Part shown: in pieces, positions 62,949 through 64,000 of the stretch
Layout: each line of letters opens with the position of its first letter
How positions within the stretch are numbered: the first letter of the stretch is position 1
Origin: JAPOUP01 sp965203605
GTDB taxonomy: Bacteria; Pseudomonadota; Alphaproteobacteria; Rhodobacterales; Rhodobacteraceae
NCBI GenBank assembly: GCA_965203605.1
Contig: OZ241902.1
Coordinates: 3,720,001-3,784,000, forward strand
DNA: 64,000 bases
Direction: 5' to 3'
Made by a program: the position numbers and the translations under genes
Notes under the pieces: generated by a model
Told to the model about the DNA's origin: nothing
Databases searched by the model: none
What the model saw: the letters and a program-made list of their open reading frames with translations, nothing else

Positions 62949-63212
62949 GTGAATTCACCTACGACTACCGCTGCGATCCTGGCACTTGCCGCAACTCCGG
63001 CACTCGCAGAGCCGCAACGAAGTGACGGCAATTCAAACGAGACCTGCCGTCGGCTGTCATCATCGGTTTCCGGAGGATCAGTGAGGCTCGGATGCCCCGG
63101 GATCCCTGGAATCTGGAAATGGGGCCTCGAATGTCATTTGAGCCGGAGTTCCGCGCAGGCAGCGGACCACGGGTCCTTATGCAGTCGGTCATGCGTCCTG
63201 TGGCGGGCATGA
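62949..63212 (+). CDS. Short exported frame, probably a gene remnant
   Basis: The 87-residue frame begins with a signal-peptide-like MNSPTTTAAILALAATPALA, 18 bases after the propeller stop, then loses any family character. It may be the 5' remnant of a further PQQ-module gene. I would not treat it as a functional gene. Confidence 0.3.
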   Translation: MNSPTTTAAILALAATPALAEPQRSDGNSNETCRRLSSSVSGGSVRLGCPGIPGIWKWGLECHLSRSSAQAADHGSLCSRSCVLWRA

Positions 63213-63339
63213 CACCCGACATATGGGGCAACTCCTTGATTGCTTCAGGTCAAGATTTCATGGGTTAAACTTCAAGCTTGAAATAGAATCCAAACTGAGC
63301 CAGCCTCTGATGGGAAATCGCAGGGAGAAGCGGGAATCC

Positions 63340-64000
63340 ATGCGGATTGCGTGTCTTGGAGCGGGGCCAGCGGGACTGTACTTCGCGATCTCGATGAAGC
63401 TGCGCGACCCATTGAACGAAGTTATCGTCATCAAGCGCAATAGAGCTGACGATACCTTCGGCTGGGGTGTGGTTCTTTCCGAAGAGACTCTGGAGAACCT
63501 GGTCAAGAATGACCCCATCAGCGCTGCCAGGATCAAGGAAAACTTTGCCTATTGGGCCGACATCGCGCTGCACTACAGGGGCGAGCGAATTGTTTCATCC
63601 GGTCATGGATTTTGCGGCATTGGCCGGAAACGGCTCCTGATCCTTTTGCAGGAGCGGGCGCGAGACCTTGGCGTGAAACTGCAGTTCGAGACCGAGATCG
63701 AAAGTGCGGAGGCCTATCGTGCGGATCATGACGTTGTCGTCGCTGCCGACGGTCTCAATTCCAGGACACGCATGCTCTACGCGGATACGATGAAGCCCGA
63801 TGTGGATGAGCGGCTGTGCCATTTCGTCTGGCTAGGCACGCATCAGACCTTTGCTGACGCTTTCACGTTCGTTTTCGAGGAAACAGAGCATGGGTGGGTT
63901 TGGGCACATGCCTACCAGTTCGATACCGACACCGCGACGTTTATTGTCGAATGCGCACAGGATACCTTTGACGCCTGGGGCTTTGGCGGGATGAGCCAGG
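63340..64000 (+). CDS. Salicylyl-CoA 5-hydroxylase-like FAD monooxygenase, 3' end outside window
   Basis: An open frame from an ATG at 63340 (GGGAGAAG upstream) runs to the window edge, 220 residues. It has the Rossmann start MRIACLGAGPAGLYFAISMK, then RADDTFGWGVVLSEETLENL, GHGFCGIGRKRLL and the FAD-contacting VVAADGLNSRTR. These blocks are typical of the N-terminal monooxygenase domain of the bifunctional salicylyl-CoA or anthraniloyl-CoA hydroxylases. The full protein would be about 780 residues with a C-terminal old-yellow-enzyme-like domain. Substrate choice cannot be decided from this part. Confidence 0.8.
   Translation, partial: MRIACLGAGPAGLYFAISMKLRDPLNEVIVIKRNRADDTFGWGVVLSEETLENLVKNDPISAARIKENFAYWADIALHYRGERIVSSGHGFCGIGRKRLLILLQERARDLGVKLQFETEIESAEAYRADHDVVVAADGLNSRTRMLYADTMKPDVDERLCHFVWLGTHQTFADAFTFVFEETEHGWVWAHAYQFDTDTATFIVECAQDTFDAWGFGGMSQ

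Noticed and set aside
1..64000. CRISPR arrays, rRNA and tRNA genes
   Set aside because: I saw no regularly spaced direct repeats and no stretch with recognisable tRNA arms or rRNA signatures. A dedicated RNA search was not possible here.

Overview
The window looks like a high-GC alphaproteobacterial chromosome, most likely from a Rhodobacterales-type organism. The reasons are an FnrL-type regulator next to a ccoNOQP-ccoGHIS cluster, porins of the alphaproteobacterial beta-barrel type ending in Phe, a TctABC transporter with catabolic genes, and Cox-type molybdenum hydroxylase genes. This taxonomic call is inference from gene content. No rRNA or tRNA gene was recognised.

Layout: (1) 1-10.7 kb is a conserved core: a truncated FAD-linked oxidase, fnrL, and the complete cbb3 oxidase structural (ccoNOQP) and assembly (ccoGHIS) operons, with an FNR box ahead of ccoN. 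(2) 11.2-13.8 kb is a XamI-like restriction-modification pair whose nuclease gene is frameshifted. (3) 13.8-33.5 kb is an accessory region made of decayed IS elements, four porin genes (called A-D here), a tyrosine recombinase, a silent porin segment, and a 2.7-kb inverted duplication carrying a Slam-like outer-membrane protein and a DUF3187-like beta-barrel. The porin leaders form inverted repeats around shared promoter blocks, a layout expected of a phase- or antigen-switching surface locus. (4) 33.5-44 kb holds a broken marR, an alpha/beta hydrolase, an ISAs1 remnant and a 4.7-kb IS30-bounded composite transposon. The transposon sits inside an IS630 remnant with a 4-bp target duplication and carries XRE, ImmA/IrrE metalloprotease, papain-like protease and a broken thymidylate-synthase-like gene. 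A hipBA toxin-antitoxin pair and further IS30 debris follow.

(5) 44.3-55 kb is a catabolic operon: a TrmB-family regulator divergent from tctC-tctB-tctA, then SDR, MmgE/PrpD, type III CoA-transferase, enoyl-CoA hydratase, TSUP permease and malonyl-CoA synthetase. It probably imports and CoA-activates a carboxylate. (6) 55.3-64 kb holds a ketopantoate-reductase-like gene, an apbE fragment, a coxG-coxS-coxL-coxM operon with a form II-type active-site loop, fragments of a PQQ-associated module, and the 5' part of a salicylyl-CoA 5-hydroxylase-like gene.

The contrast between intact operons at the edges and the many broken transposases and genes in the middle suggests a plastic island with heavy IS traffic. 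The most interesting candidates are the porin switching locus and the protease cargo of the composite transposon.
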